From Neonectria sp. B-13 (lineage: Eukaryota > Ascomycota > Sordariomycetes > Hypocreales > Nectriaceae): a stretch of DNA of 64,000 bases. The number at the start of each line of letters is the position of its first letter. Within the stretch, counting starts at the first letter, position 1. The notes beneath the pieces are model-generated. The model saw nothing but the letters and a program-made list of their open reading frames with translations. It was not told the origin of the DNA and did not search any database. This document shows, piece after piece, positions 1-11,533 of this stretch. Where the stretch lies: NCBI GenBank assembly GCA_002682825.1, contig NOKP01000002.1, forward strand, positions 4,157,378-4,221,377. The letters run 5' to 3'. A program made the translations under genes and the position numbers.

Positions 1-140
1 ACCTTGGGAAGCTCATCTGGCCGGTTCAGAATCGACAAAGTCGTGGCGGTGATAAAATACCAGGAGTTGCGAGGGAGGTTCGGCTGTTTGCGGATGGTCG
101 CGAGGAGTGCTGGCGTGAGAATGGATGTTGTGGAGGACAT
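1..140 (-). CDS. Partial conserved fungal protein, possibly AhpD/carboxymuconolactone-decarboxylase-like (5' end only)
   Basis: An ATG at 140 (minus strand) opens a frame that runs off the left edge. The 46 visible residues begin MSSTTSILTPALLATIRKQP and continue with a LPRNSWYFI segment and an NRPDELPKV segment. This pattern resembles the N-terminus of fungal proteins annotated with carboxymuconolactone-decarboxylase/AhpD-like folds, but I recall it only as a family look and the diagnostic catalytic region is outside the window. It is transcribed divergently from HRD1, with about 550 bp between the two starts. The frame and start are fairly secure. The function is a guess. Confidence 0.5.
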   Translation of the reverse strand, partial: MSSTTSILTPALLATIRKQPNLPRNSWYFITATTLSILNRPDELPK

Positions 141-696
141 GATGTTTGAGTTTCAAAGTTTCTCTTCGATGCTCAACTCTCAACCTCGGTCACCTGGCGG
201 ATAGACGCCGGGCAAAACAAGGCAGGTGGGAAGTTCCCTAGAAAAGACTGCAAATACAGAAGTACTAAATAATCATACGGATAGATCAACTCGAGTAATC
301 AATCTCGACGCCTGGCAACTTGGCAATCCGACAATGCTGACATTCAACGACATCTTCATCCTCGGCTTCAGGGTAGGCAACCGCGAGCAATTGTATGGCT
401 GCGGATTCTGATGACGCTCGGCTAAATATCGGCAACCAAGGCTCAGCTGACACGCCGCTAAGAAGTTGAACAGATAAGCATCACGTGCCTCAATTCAAGA
501 CCCCTGCGTTGCGTCATCGTCTTTGGTGTGGCCACTCGATAACGTGGCATCAATCAAGAGACAACGACGACATATTATCGCTTTCGTCGACGCATCCACA
601 AGCGCGGCTGCGGATTCAACAATGGGGATGCAGGTGTAATTGGTTATTTTCCCACCATTTCAGACTCCATCAGTCTCGTCAAACCCGATGCCCAAG
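141..696. promoter_or_regulatory. Divergent intergenic region between the partial gene and HRD1
   Basis: About 550 bp separate two divergent start codons and should hold both promoters. I see a direct repeat of GAGCTC-type sequence only further down, inside HRD1 intron 1 (about 741-775). I see no clear TATA box, RNA gene or additional conserved frame here. Confidence 0.4.
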
Positions 697-3502
697 ATGC
701 GCCTGGGCTGGTACGCTGGGGTAGGTCGTTCCCCATCGCGAGAGCTCAGAGCTCCGAGCTCCGAGCTCCGTGGAGCTATCGTCTTGGTGTCTGAACTCGA
801 TGCTGACTTCTCGCCACGCAGGCCTCGACGGCCCTCGCGGGCGCCGTCGTGCTCTCCGCCTTCTACCAGCGAGCCAACTTTTATTCGGCTATGGTCTATC
901 TTGCCCAGAGCAACTTTTGTCTGTTGGTAGGCGTCCCGCACTTCCGGATTCCGAGCCCCCTCCCTCCCCCGGTCACATGCTCATCAACCACAACTTCTAG
1001 ATTCTGGTGAACTTCTCCTTGCTGCTATACAGCAGCTTTGTTTACGGGCTTACACGAGTGTTCTTTGGCCCCCTACGCGCGGTTGAAGTCGAACAACTGA
1101 CCGAGCGAGCATGGTTTGCGATAACGGAAACATGCCTAGCCATGACCATCTTCCGGGAGGAGATCGGCGCTTGGTTCCTCGTCATGTTTGCAGCGTTGGT
1201 TACAGGGAAGGTCTGGGGGTGGATTGGCGACGGTCGAGTTGAAGTTCTCGAGCAGCAACCGCCTGCGAATCCTCGATTGTTCCACCTTCGCCTCAGCGTC
1301 TCCCTCTCCCTCAGCTTCATATACGACATCTACATTCTTCGATACGCTATCAACACGGTGATCCAACAGGCACGGCCCAATATGATGGTGATGTTCCTCT
1401 TTGAGTTCGCCGTACTCGCTACGTGCTCGTGGCGGACTGGGGCGCGATACGCCTTGTCGCTTACGGAACAGAACATCCAGGAGGCCCAGAAGCGAAAGCG
1501 TCTTGCCGAGCGGAGAGCAGAGGTCAGAGAGGAACGGGAGTCTATTATCAGACGCCGACAGGCTGCTGAGGCGGCGGGCGAGGAGGTTCCGGACAACCAA
1601 GAACCGCTTCCCAATGAAGATGACATTGATGAGATGGACATCGAAGTGCCTGGGTGGTCAGCAAAGGGTGAATGGGTTCTATGGCTCGACCTCTTGAGCG
1701 GTAAGCTGAATTGCGTTCCTGTCCCGCTTCCATGGCTAACAGTACCAGACATGATCAAGCTCGGTATATATGTCGCCTTCTTCTTCATGCTCCTCACGTT
1801 CTACGGTCTGCCTATTCATATAATGCGGGACTTATTCATGACGTCTCGCGACTTTATCAAGCGACTGGGAGCCTTGTTGCGCTACCGAAAAGCTATCCAG
1901 GAGATGAATCGGTTTCCCGATGCTACTGAGCAGGAGCTCTCTCGAGAGGACACCTGCATCATCTGCCGCGAGGAGATGCAACCCTGGGCTCCAGAGAACA
2001 ACCCGAGTGCGATTGACCGAATCCGCCCGAAGAAGCTGCCGTGTGGACACATCCTGCACCTGGGCTGCCTAAAGAGCTGGCTCGAACGCCAACAAGTTTG
2101 CCCGACCTGCCGTAGCCCAGTTACCGGCGGCGATGCGGCTCGCGCTGCGCAGCAACGTGCTGCTGGTCTCCGGATAGACATTGGAGGGCCACGTCCCGCA
2201 GGCCAACAGCAACCTCCCGCGAACGGGGGAGATCCTGCCGCCCAGGGCCAACAGGACGGTGCTGGAGCGAATCAACAACGACCCGGCGGACCGAGAATAT
2301 TCAACCTGGGTCCTATTCGGTTCGGGTTCGGAGCAAACAACCAACAGGTTCAGGAGCTCGCGCAACGGTTTGGCATGCCACAAGGCCTCAACCAGGGGCT
2401 AGCTCCACCTGCACCGCCAGTTGCAACCCCTGCTACTGCTCCTCAAACTGGTGCCCCGACTCCCACCCAGCCTCTCACCGGGGACAACCTCCAGAATATC
2501 GGTACTCTACTTCAGCAGGTTGACCAGATGGTTCAACGTGAGGTTCAATCACTTCAGAACGCACAGCAAGAGCTACAGACGATTCACCTCCTGAACGCGG
2601 AGCTTCATCGCCTCCGTCAGCGACAACAGTACCAGGACCAAGCACAGACTGGCCAAACCCAACCTGCTGTGTCTCCTAGCTTCCTCCAGATGCCCCAACC
2701 TCCCACTATTCCGCAATATCAACACTATCAGATGCCACCTCAAGTGGCACTGGCCCAGCCTCCTGGCTTCCCTACATTCCCTACCGGCCCCCCACGCATC
2801 CAGAGCCCTCTCATGGCTCGTCACGGAGCTTCCAGTAATGCCACTCCCATTCCGGCCGGAAGTGCTGAGCTCCCTGAAGGCGTCACCATACCACCTGGCT
2901 GGTCCTTGCTACCGCTGCAGAGGTTGGACGGTTCCCCGATCTCGACCCAACCCTCGCCCCAAACAGGCCCCCAAACTTCAAATGGGGAGTCTGTCAGCGT
3001 CGTCCAACCCACGCCAACCATGACACAACAGTCATCGACCGAGAGCCGAAGTAACGGAGCTCAACCGGCCGAGGCTGCTCCAACTGAAGAGCAGCCTGCA
3101 GCTCGCTCAATGCCGACGGCGCAGTTCACACGAACCGTTGAACCCCCGACCGTTATTGCACCTAGCCCTAGGATGCCTAACTGGGGAGGTTCAGCCCAGC
3201 TTTTTGGCGGCAACTCACGCTTGGAACAGGGAGAATCTGCCTCCCAGACCGAGACACTGGCCGAAGCGTCGGTCGAACCAACCTCCCAGTTGAGTTCAGG
3301 GGCGGAGGCCAAGGCGGCTGTATCGCAGCAAGCTGAGTCGAGCGAGTCGAGCGAGTCAAGCGACCAAGATGACTCACCCGATGTGATCCCCGCAAAGGGC
3401 AAGGCGGTGACGGTCGAGGACGCGGATGATCAAGGCACCGACGAAGATGAGGACGAAGACGAGGATGAAGATGAAGACGGCAGCGAAAAGGAGCGGATCT
3501 AG
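697..3502 (+). CDS. HRD1: ERAD E3 ubiquitin ligase Hrd1 (multi-pass ER membrane RING-H2 protein)
   Basis: Exons: 697-720 (an alternative upstream in-frame ATG lies at 688), 822-926, 1001-1700 and 1749-3502, giving about 860 residues. The reconstructed N-terminus starts MRLGWYAG and continues [20 protein letters not shown], the conserved first membrane segment of Hrd1. Several hydrophobic segments follow in roughly the first 300 residues. A RING-H2 finger lies at about 1950-2120 (CIIC, then CGHILHLGC, then CPTC). After it comes a long Gln/Pro/Asn-rich, low-complexity tail ending in an acidic Asp/Glu run. In the family, Hrd1 forms the retrotranslocation channel and ligase with Hrd3 and Der1, and ubiquitylates misfolded ER proteins with Ubc7. 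The tail is longer than in yeast and poorly conserved. Intron 3 (1701-1748, branch-like CTAAC) is 48 nt with no stop, so it could be missed or retained. The neighbour glycogenin is convergent. Confidence 0.92.
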
Positions 3503-4600
3503 CTGGCATATTCCAGACGGGGATGGGAGGAGCGTCTGTATTTCTTTTTGGCCATTGCCTTCCGATATCCGCGTCACGTTATTCTTTGCTTCTCCCCAAG
3601 CGTGTAACATATAGTCTTGGGCAGTCTGACAACTATTCGACAGTTTAGTAAAATCAAGACTTCTCTCGCGAGGCAACGGCATGAAAACAGCGGCGTTTGG
3701 AGGAGTTTTCGCCTCCCTTTATTTTATCTATGGACTTGGTGTTTTTCGTTAGTTTGGTGGTGTCGCTTGCTAGCCTAGGCTCGATAGCAACAGAAAGAAT
3801 GAATGTGTGAAGAGCTTCAGCGACTTGTGTTGCTAAATATGAAGTCGCCAACCGTGCTGGAAATACCCATGTCAATACCAAAGAGTTCGATGGCTGCGGA
3901 GTAATGTGTTCAATTTTTGATATTTAGGTGCGTAGACCTTAATTAAAACATGACTTCCAACCTTAACCTCGTAAATACGCAACTTCTCTTTCTGCTCGGG
4001 ACCTCATCACTGAAACTGTATGTAGGCAGAGAACTATGATAGCCCAGAAGCCCAGCCAAACTGCGCCATGGTGAGAACAGATAGATAGACAGGCCATGAA
4101 ACATGCCGACGAGCAATGGAGTGAAGAACAAGAGCAAAGACTTGAGAAAACACTGAAGAAGAAAACGGGGGGCACGAATGTGCTTCTAATGATCGCAGAA
4201 TCAAGAGACGCTCGCCCACATATGCATGAAACATCGAAACAATGCCCGCCCATCACAACAGCGCACTCCATTTCTCCTCCGCCAACGTTGTGCCCCTTTT
4301 GCCTCATATCAACAACCATCCAAACGGACGCCGGGAGGTAAAATAATTAGACAAGAAAATGAATGTTACAAAATAGAGACCCAAACGTAGACTCTGTGGC
4401 ACCCGCATCGTAGCAATGCCGCCCATAACCCATAATATCCCATGTGATGATTGTCCTTCGTTTCGAGCCGGTATACATTAATCGTTCCATCCCTTCTCCG
4501 CCTTATAATCCACCACCAAAAAGAAAAACCCTTCAAGGACGATCAAGGTTGCTAGTTAGCAGCAAAACTTCAAGGCTGAAACACTTAGCGACTACTTCTC
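3503..4600. other. Convergent 3' intergenic region, HRD1 / glycogenin
   Basis: The two flanking genes end towards this 1.1 kb, so it should contain both 3' UTRs and polyadenylation sites. It is more AT-rich than the coding DNA. Short frames occur on both strands but none has a recognisable domain or matched codon character. I see no RNA gene. Confidence 0.5.
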
Positions 4601-7452
4601 CTATGTGTCGAGCACATCTCTTTCCTCCTCTGTAGGTAGTAGCGGGGTTTCACGCTCCGGAATCGCCTCGTCCTTCTCCCACGCTGCTCCGGGGCCGGAG
4701 TAACTGGGTTTGAGAATCGACGGTTTCGGAGTCGTCACGGGATCGAAGTTATCGCTGCTCATGCTGCGCAATATGCCCGTCGTCGCCTTTCCTTTTACCG
4801 GTTGGGGACTGAGCACGCCAGTAATGGACTGCGCAACATAAGTAGGTGACTTCACATCCCCAGACCCAAAGGGCAGTGGGCGCGATGGGATTTCGCGACT
4901 CACACCCACAGATTCTCCCTCTTGGCTTTCCTCGCCCTTGCTACCCCCAAACTTCTGCCGCAGCGCCTCAGACTGCTGTTTGGCCAGCTTCTGCAACTGT
5001 TCCATTGGATCCTTATGATGGAGCAACATGTCAGTCAACTCGCAAAGACAGTCCGCGGGGCTCCATCGCCTCCCATGCACACATACCCACTCAGACTGTG
5101 CAGGCACCCCCTTTGCCTCCGGCAACCGCCGTGGTTCTTCACCTAAGCCAGCCCCTGTATCGCCGCCGGACCAAAACGAGGGTCGACGGACCGGAGCCGG
5201 AGTGACTGGTAAACTGGGCCGATCCACCTCGCTGGGGAAGTCGGTCAGCTTGTGGCCGCCAAGGCGCAAGCTGCTCTTGTCACCCGTTCCCGATCCTTTG
5301 ATGCCCCCAGGACGCCCAGAAGAGCCTGAACTCTTTCCGCGACGGTGCCCTTGGAGACCTTCTACATAGCGCTCGATCTCCGGCACCTCGTCCCATGCGT
5401 TGACTCGTGTGTAGGCAGTCCAAGGATCCGAGGGAGCCTTGAGGGTTGGCGTGGCTGGAGTCGACGGCTCGCTCTTGGCGTCAGTCGTTGTTGACCCAAG
5501 GACTGATGAGTCTTCTAAAGGCTCGCCCCAAGCTGGAGTCTCCTCCACAGGCGGCTCGGGTGGTTCCCCGGCAAAGGTTCTCGTTGGTGGAGCCCGATTT
5601 TGTTCCCAAGGGAAGATTTGAGAAGCCGCCTGTGACCGAGGGGCCGGCCGCTCTTTCGGAACTTCGTACCACATGTTCCGGGGGGGACTAGGATACCGTT
5701 CTGGAGGAACGAATGGGGTCACGTCCTCGGACATTTCGTAGTGAGTGGAAGGAAAGTTTATCGCTTCGGGCTTCGAATCGGAAGGAGGTGGTTGTCTGGC
5801 GGAATTGAGTCAGCAAATCAAAAACTTATTCAAGGCTGGAGTTGTGTGAGACATAGGGCTTACCTTTGAGCATCCCAGCTGTGCGTCATGATAGGGACTG
5901 GCTCAGTCTTATGCTCCGCACGCGGAGCCCCTCCGCTGGCATGTGGTGGGTGATGATGATCGGGCACCTGTTGCTCTGACCGAGCCTCAGCCTGGGTCCC
6001 TGTAGCATAGCTAACAGACTCGCTATGGGGAACAAATTGCGAAGCAGGGGGGGTTGAATCAGTGCCCGATGTCCCGACCTGGGTTTCATGATGATGATGA
6101 TGATGGGGGTCATGGTGCTCAGCGCCGTGGGCACCATGGTCGTATACATGCTCATGTTCAAGGTCATGCCCATGCTCATGTCCACGGTCATGCTCATGCT
6201 CATGTCCACGGTCGTGTTCATGGCCGTGTTCATGGCTGTGTTCATGTTCATGGTAGTGATACCCAGATTGACCGTGGCTTTGGGGAGTGGAATGATCGCC
6301 TGCTGGAGGCGCCAGGTCGACATGACCCGGGGCTCGATGCTCACCAGTACCTGGCTGCTCATGGGCAGGCTGAGGATGGAATTCACCCTTTGTGAAGTAT
6401 TGCACATATTCAGAGGTCCGGGGGGCCTTTTCAGGAGCCGACTCCTACATGAGCATTAGCAACTGCAGCATGACGACATCATGCTTCCCTAGGCTTACCT
6501 TGGCTCTATAGTGCCGATCATAGACAGCCCACCATCGCCCAACCATCTCGTCAAAGGGACCGCTGCCGTGAGACGCGTCTCGCCCAGCGAACCAGGGTTT
6601 ATTGGAGCCAATGAAGTGAACCATGTTGATGCTAGACTGGAAGTGCCGGTAGGCAGGCACATACTGGTAATGAGCGGACGGCGTAACGTTGTAGGCGAAG
6701 CTCAAGCGGTGGTAGCGATTGCCAAAGTGCATGTTGATGAGGCCCTGGTCAGCACCGTCAAAGGAGATGCCCCTCTCAGCCATAGCCATCATGGCGTAGT
6801 AGTCGCCCATATTAGGAGTCAGGACCATTACACCCGTGTTGAAGAGATCGGGCCATCCAATGTCAGGTGCAGCTGCAAAGTGCTCAGCGATGGCGAAGAG
6901 CTCGTCGGGAGCTCGGTAAGCCACAACGTCAGCGTCAATGTAGACGATTTTGGAGAACTCTGTGAGCTTCCAGAGGTTGATCTTGGTGAAAGCGGAGTGC
7001 AAGTCGGCGCGATCCATGAGGTACAAGTTGGCCGGGCGGTCGTTGCGGATGCGCGGCACGGGAAAGATGTAATCATATACGGTCTGTAAGCGTCGCGGAG
7101 CAATTGATTAGCTACACACTATAATGGCGCTGGGGCAACTGTAATCATACCCTTAGCTGGGCTATCGACTCTGCAGAAACCGAGTCGAGCGTGACCAGGA
7201 CGGCCAGCTTGATGTGGGTGCCGGCATCGCGTAGGGAATGTGCGAGCACAAGCGCGCCTGGAAAGGTCAGCTCTGGGACAAGACGAGGTCAATTGAGCGG
7301 GTGCAACGAACCAGGGAGATATGAGTCGCTTAGGAGAAGCTATTCGCAAGTCGCACACGTTAGCAGGGGGTTCGTGGACGCGGGAGGCTCGGAGCGAGTA
7401 TCGCGGGCAGACGAACCGTGGCATAGACATGACTCCCGCCAGGCGCGGCCAT
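4601..7452 (-). CDS. Glycogenin, self-glucosylating initiator of glycogen synthesis (GT8) with His-rich C-terminal region
   Basis: Exons on the minus strand: 7417-7452, 7312-7339, 7151-7257, 6499-7083, 5864-6444 and 4601-5795; all phases agree and give 843 residues. Residues 1 to about 255 are a GT8 domain: the DAD metal-binding motif is at 107-109, a DQGLIN motif at 169-174, and Tyr196 in an HYQYVPAY context matches the self-glucosylated tyrosine of rabbit glycogenin. Glycogenin glucosylates itself from UDP-glucose to make the primer that glycogen synthase extends in the cytosol. A long low-complexity tail follows. It contains a His/Glu/Asp/Gly-rich stretch (coded at about 6080-6270) and ends in a conserved block around WVCVHGRRW and a Gln-rich helix. 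Fungal glycogenins commonly have such tails. Two very short 5' exons and GTTCGT donors make this gene easy to misannotate. Confidence 0.9.
6080..6270 (-). repeat. His-Glu-His repeat-coding tract inside glycogenin
   Basis: Imperfect repeats built from CATGCTCATG and CACGGTCATG-like units on the plus strand encode, on the minus strand, alternating His-Glu-His, His-Gly-His and His-Asp units, then a run of six histidines. The frame stays open throughout, as it should in a translated repeat. The opposite strand reads as a Met/Val-rich frame purely as a shadow. Confidence 0.75.
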
Positions 7453-10150
7453 GACTGCGCTAGGCAGAAGCTGTAAGACGAACTCGGAGCTTGATGCCCA
7501 GGTCGTCTACAGGCTGAAAGACAGGTCAGCAACCCATGGAGGGAGGGAAGGCTTGGGGAAGAAGAAAGTTGGAGGAGAAGGGGAAAAGGCTGGGCAGGCT
7601 GTAGTCTGGCGCGTGAGGAAAGTAGAAGTTGAGTGAGTGAGTGAGTGGAGAGAGGACTTGGTCCGATGTCGTCGTGTGTCACAGGGTGTGTGGGTGTTGG
7701 GGGCTTGATTGGGAGAAGATGAGTGGAGGGGAGCGAGCGAGCGAGAGAGAGAGAGAGAGAGGGTTGTGGGTGAGAAAATAAGGAGGGGAGGGGAGGAGAG
7801 AGGAGAGATGAGAAGCAAGGCCTGTGAGGATGGTGATGTGACGTGACGTAACGTGACGGACGGAGAGAGAGCAGAGAGAGAGAGACGACGGGACAGGGCG
7901 AGAGAGCGAGAGAGCGAGCGAAAGACGACGACGACGGAGGAGGGATAGAGGAGGACTGAGGATGGAGCACTGTACGTGAACGTCGTAGTCTATGCAACGG
8001 AGCCGAACGGTGATGTGATGGATGATCCGATCCCAATGCTGGAGGGGGAGAAGTAACAAGTTAGAGCTACCGCAGATGCATTGGGGATGCGCTGCTGCAG
8101 ATGTGCCGGGTATACATGCACGGGCAGGCTCAGATACGATGGGGCGCGAGCTGCAGTGGAGACCTCTGGACCTTGGCGGCCTAGGGCCCCCTAGCACCAG
8201 CCCTGCCTTTGCCTAAAATGGGTTCCGCCGGGTGGTGCAGCCAGGGAATTAGTGGACCGGCCGCTCTCCCTCCCCCGCCACCGGGCCCCGACCGTTCAAA
8301 CGGCTCTCCCTGCAATTTAGCCCGAGCCGCCTCCACCGGGAATTTGAGAGGGATGATGGCATCCCGGACCGGATTGCAATGGATGGCTTCAATCGTCCTG
8401 TCCGACTGCTGCAGCGTTGAGGAGGAGGAGGGGTGTAAATAGGGCATGGACGAACAAATCCAGCATAATATCCAACAATGCCATGGATTCCACGCCGAGG
8501 CAGGCCTGCCCAGTCCTCGGACTGCGTGTGTTGTGGCGGCCTACCCGTTTACAGGGAATCCATCATTTCCAACGGCAAGCCACCGTTACAGCTTCATCCG
8601 CCCCCACCTGCAGTCCGAGTCCGGGTGTGCTTGGGCATCCACGGCCCTCACTAGCATCAACACCATCACGAGAATGCGCCCTCCGTTCTCTCCGACACTC
8701 CATATGGCATCCTGTCTCACGCGCCGGTTCTCAATCCAGCCCCAATCCAGGCTAAACAATAAACGCCCATAGATCCGCTGCGGAAATCCATCATCGCGCC
8801 GCCATGGTTGGTGTTCTAATCATCTACTGGTGTAAAGTGTTAATTACTGCCTGCCCTCCCTGGATGGCTGCATCCCATCCCTGAGCCACAATCCGACGTC
8901 GACGCCGCAAATACGACGACGCGCGACCCTCGCCTATCACCACCTCATCAACACATTCCAGAGCTTGCCTGCACAATCATGACCCAGCTACTAGATAATA
9001 TCCATGTATTCGCATCATACCGACCATGTTGTACCTGTCTGTACTTTGTACCTACTTACTTACATAGTACCTTGCCTGCCATTTATTTATTCGCAACTGT
9101 GTAACCAACGCGTGAACCCTGACTAGGTTCACACGTAGTAGCAGTTATCTCAACTTCTTCCCCTGCGCGCCGTGCCATGTCTCAACAAATGGCCGTCGTG
9201 TTCAGGGTCGCCCCAACCGAATTGTTCATAGAGCAAAGGCTTTGAAGTCATAACCCTGCCATCGTGGCAACTACCGACTCGATGAGCTCGAGGAATCCTA
9301 GAGGAGAAATTCATCAAGAAAACCACCATCGTTTAACGAGGCAAAGGTCCCAATCGTCATTCCAACGCCCTCCAGCACAACCTCTCCTCTCGCAGCCCTT
9401 CCCCCGCTTCCCCACACCCCGCTATCGATGTCACGCCTCCTTGACTCCGCCTGTGCATATGCTGTGCAATCCTCCCATGCAGCACCAAAACGACCTCGAC
9501 TATCGCTTCGACCTCCCTGTGTCGCAGTGGCTCCAACAAGTCTATAGCGTGTTTGTGTCATTGGTGCTCCTCTGGGTACGCAGGCATCACATCGTAGGCT
9601 CATGGGCTACAGCTCTGGCGATCACTACAAGCTGCCTTTTGCGCACAGTAGCAGCAATAGGACGAGCGTCGTGGGAGTTGCCATGCTCTCACGTTCTGCT
9701 GTATAGGCAGAGGCTGATGTAGATCCTTGTACCGTAATCAATTATCTTGTTCCGTGGGGGCACGCATGTATTTGTCTTAGTTTCTTCCCTTTTTCTCGAG
9801 TTTCCTATCCTTAGCTTCCGCGGGAAGGCGTGAGTGGAGCAAGCCATGCCATCCCGAGCTCTCATGCCGTTGGCTTCCCAATGCCAAACGTGTGCGTGCT
9901 TCTAGAGGGCATTGTCTCAGACTTTCCACATTATATCTGAGACCTAACCTCACCGTGTAATACGCCCCAAAAAGTTATACGAGGCAAGGCTTCAAGGGTC
10001 GTGATTTCTTCTCCCTTTTTCTCCTGATCCACCCCCTATTGCTGACACCAGCTCCTCCAACCACCTGGGCCTTGCGAATGTGTTTCTCCCTCCCTGACAC
10101 GTCGCATTTATTGCTTCTTCATTGCTCAAGGGTCCACTCGGCCATCAGCC
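7453..10150. other. Long upstream region of glycogenin, purine-rich; no gene recognised
   Basis: This 2.7 kb lies between the glycogenin start and the 3' end of the CDF transporter gene. The first 500 bp are strongly purine-biased on the plus strand (pyrimidine-rich on the sense strand of glycogenin), as is common upstream of fungal genes. About 8210-8300 is very GC-rich. The rest has short frames on both strands with no domain I recognise; the longest (about 9282-9722, plus) has no splice support. It may hold a long 5' UTR, possibly with an intron ending near 7510, or a noncoding transcript. Confidence 0.4.
7731..7935. repeat. Polypurine/polypyrimidine microsatellite tract (GAGC, GA)
   Basis: Three GAGC units run into a (GA) series at about 7731-7762. 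GGA/GAG-rich DNA continues to about 7810, with a second GAGA/GAGC block at 7862-7922 and an ACG trinucleotide run after it. The bias is almost purely purine on the plus strand. Confidence 0.8.
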
Positions 10151-11533
10151 TTACAGATCCTTCTTGAACGCGTGCTCCGGCTTGTGGGTCGTTTCGTAGT
10201 CAATGTGGACGTAGGCACGCTCAATGTCTGGGAGATCTTCCAGCTTGATCTGCAGCGCCTCGGCGATGTCGTGGCTCTCCTGCAGCGTCTGTGAACGGTC
10301 CATGACAATATCGACCTCAGCGATGAGGCGCGGGCCCGAGTGGTATACGCGAACCGTGTCGATGCCCTGGATGGCGTCCGAGTGGGTGATGCAAACGTAA
10401 GTGATGAGTTGCTGGGTTTCAACAGAGGCTGTAACTCCGACAAGGAGGAGGAACTCGGCAAATGCGGTGCGCAACCATACGCCCGAGATGGCGATGGACA
10501 AGATGATGGCGCCCATGGGATCGATCCACCACTTCAGCTTGGCACCACCGACGGACGTCAAGATACCGAAGCCGTTGACGAAGAGGTCATTGCGGTGGTC
10601 CTGCCAGAGAATGTTGACCTGGCTGTACTTGTCCTTGATGGCCCAGCAGTACAGGAAGAGGGAGAACTTGGTGGCAAAAGCGGCGCAGACTGAGATGACG
10701 GAAGGCAGAAAGAAGTCTTTGGCGGCGTTGGACTCAGCCAGCTCCTGGCAAGCAAAGGCGATGATGATGAGGGAGACGGACACCATGAGGAAGCAGAAGA
10801 CGATGTTGCCCACCGTCTCGAGACGAGCCTTGCCGGCAGGGAATCGACGTGGATCGACGCGGTGGATGGCACGGTTGGACAAGATGAGGGTGATGTTGCT
10901 AAGGGGATCGAACACGGAGTCGGCCATGGTGGTGAAGAGGGACAGGGAGCCCGATGAGATGGCGGCGTAGAGCTGGAGAGCAGCAAGGAGGATGTTTGCA
11001 ATGAGGGAGCCATACACAGCGATGCGGATCTTCAGTTGGTCGTCACCGGCCTCCTGGCGGGCTTCGTCACGATGCTCCTCGACCGACTTGAGCATACGCT
11101 CAATGGTCTCGTTCTGGTGCTTGTAGAAGCCGCGGACACGGCGAGCAGAGGGCTTGGGGCCAGGCCCGACGGGAATGCACTTGGTGACGGAGCCATCGCG
11201 CTTGCGGGAAGTGTTGGCCTTGATGTGCTCGAGGTCCGAGTCGGTCTTGTAGGAGAGGGAGAGGCCGTAGGGGTCGTTCTCGAGCCCGGCGGCGACGCTC
11301 GGGAGGCGGCGGCGGCTGGCCGTGAGCTGACTCTCGACGTCGGTCAGGTGCGAGAGGTTGCGGACAATGGTGTCGTTGTCATCGGGCTCGACGCCGGTGC
11401 TGGAGGCGTGGCGCGACGGTGAGGCCCGGCGGCTGTGGCTGTGGCTGTCGGCGCGGCCGCTGGCGCGGTCGATGGGCTGGAGATGGATGGCATGCGGATG
11501 GTGGGTGATGGTGTTGTGGCCGTCAGGCGTCAT
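10151..11533 (-). CDS. Cation diffusion facilitator transporter, Mn-type CDF/MTP clade
   Basis: A single exon of 460 residues. I chose the ATG at 11533 (MTPDGHNTITHHPHAIHL); the frame stays open further upstream, but only through promoter-like sequence. After a His/Ser-rich cytosolic N-terminus of about 150 residues come six predicted membrane segments. The first metal-site helix carries DSVFD (Asp205 and Asp209); the DxxxD form, rather than HxxxD, is typical of manganese-type CDFs. A second site is in a DHRND context, and an IDPMGAIILS segment follows. A soluble C-terminal domain ends YVHIDYET. Family members export Mn, or sometimes Fe or Zn, from the cytosol into an organelle or out of the cell by proton antiport. 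The metal and the membrane are inferred. Confidence 0.88.
   Translation of the reverse strand: MTPDGHNTITHHPHAIHLQPIDRASGRADSHSHSRRASPSRHASSTGVEPDDNDTIVRNLSHLTDVESQLTASRRRLPSVAAGLENDPYGLSLSYKTDSDLEHIKANTSRKRDGSVTKCIPVGPGPKPSARRVRGFYKHQNETIERMLKSVEEHRDEARQEAGDDQLKIRIAVYGSLIANILLAALQLYAAISSGSLSLFTTMADSVFDPLSNITLILSNRAIHRVDPRRFPAGKARLETVGNIVFCFLMVSVSLIIIAFACQELAESNAAKDFFLPSVISVCAAFATKFSLFLYCWAIKDKYSQVNILWQDHRNDLFVNGFGILTSVGGAKLKWWIDPMGAIILSIAISGVWLRTAFAEFLLLVGVTASVETQQLITYVCITHSDAIQGIDTVRVYHSGPRLIAEVDIVMDRSQTLQESHDIAEALQIKLEDLPDIERAYVHIDYETTHKPEHAFKKDL

Noticed and set aside
6054..6459. Met/Val- and His/Asp-rich frames on the plus strand across the glycogenin repeat
   Set aside because: These are antisense shadows of the His-Glu repeat; the sense strand continues glycogenin with consistent phases.
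9264..9722. Open frame of about 150 codons on the plus strand upstream of glycogenin
   Set aside because: It begins at a GTG; the first ATG is at 9282. Its protein is rich in Pro, Arg, Ser and His without a domain, and it has no splice or family support. I treat it as chance.
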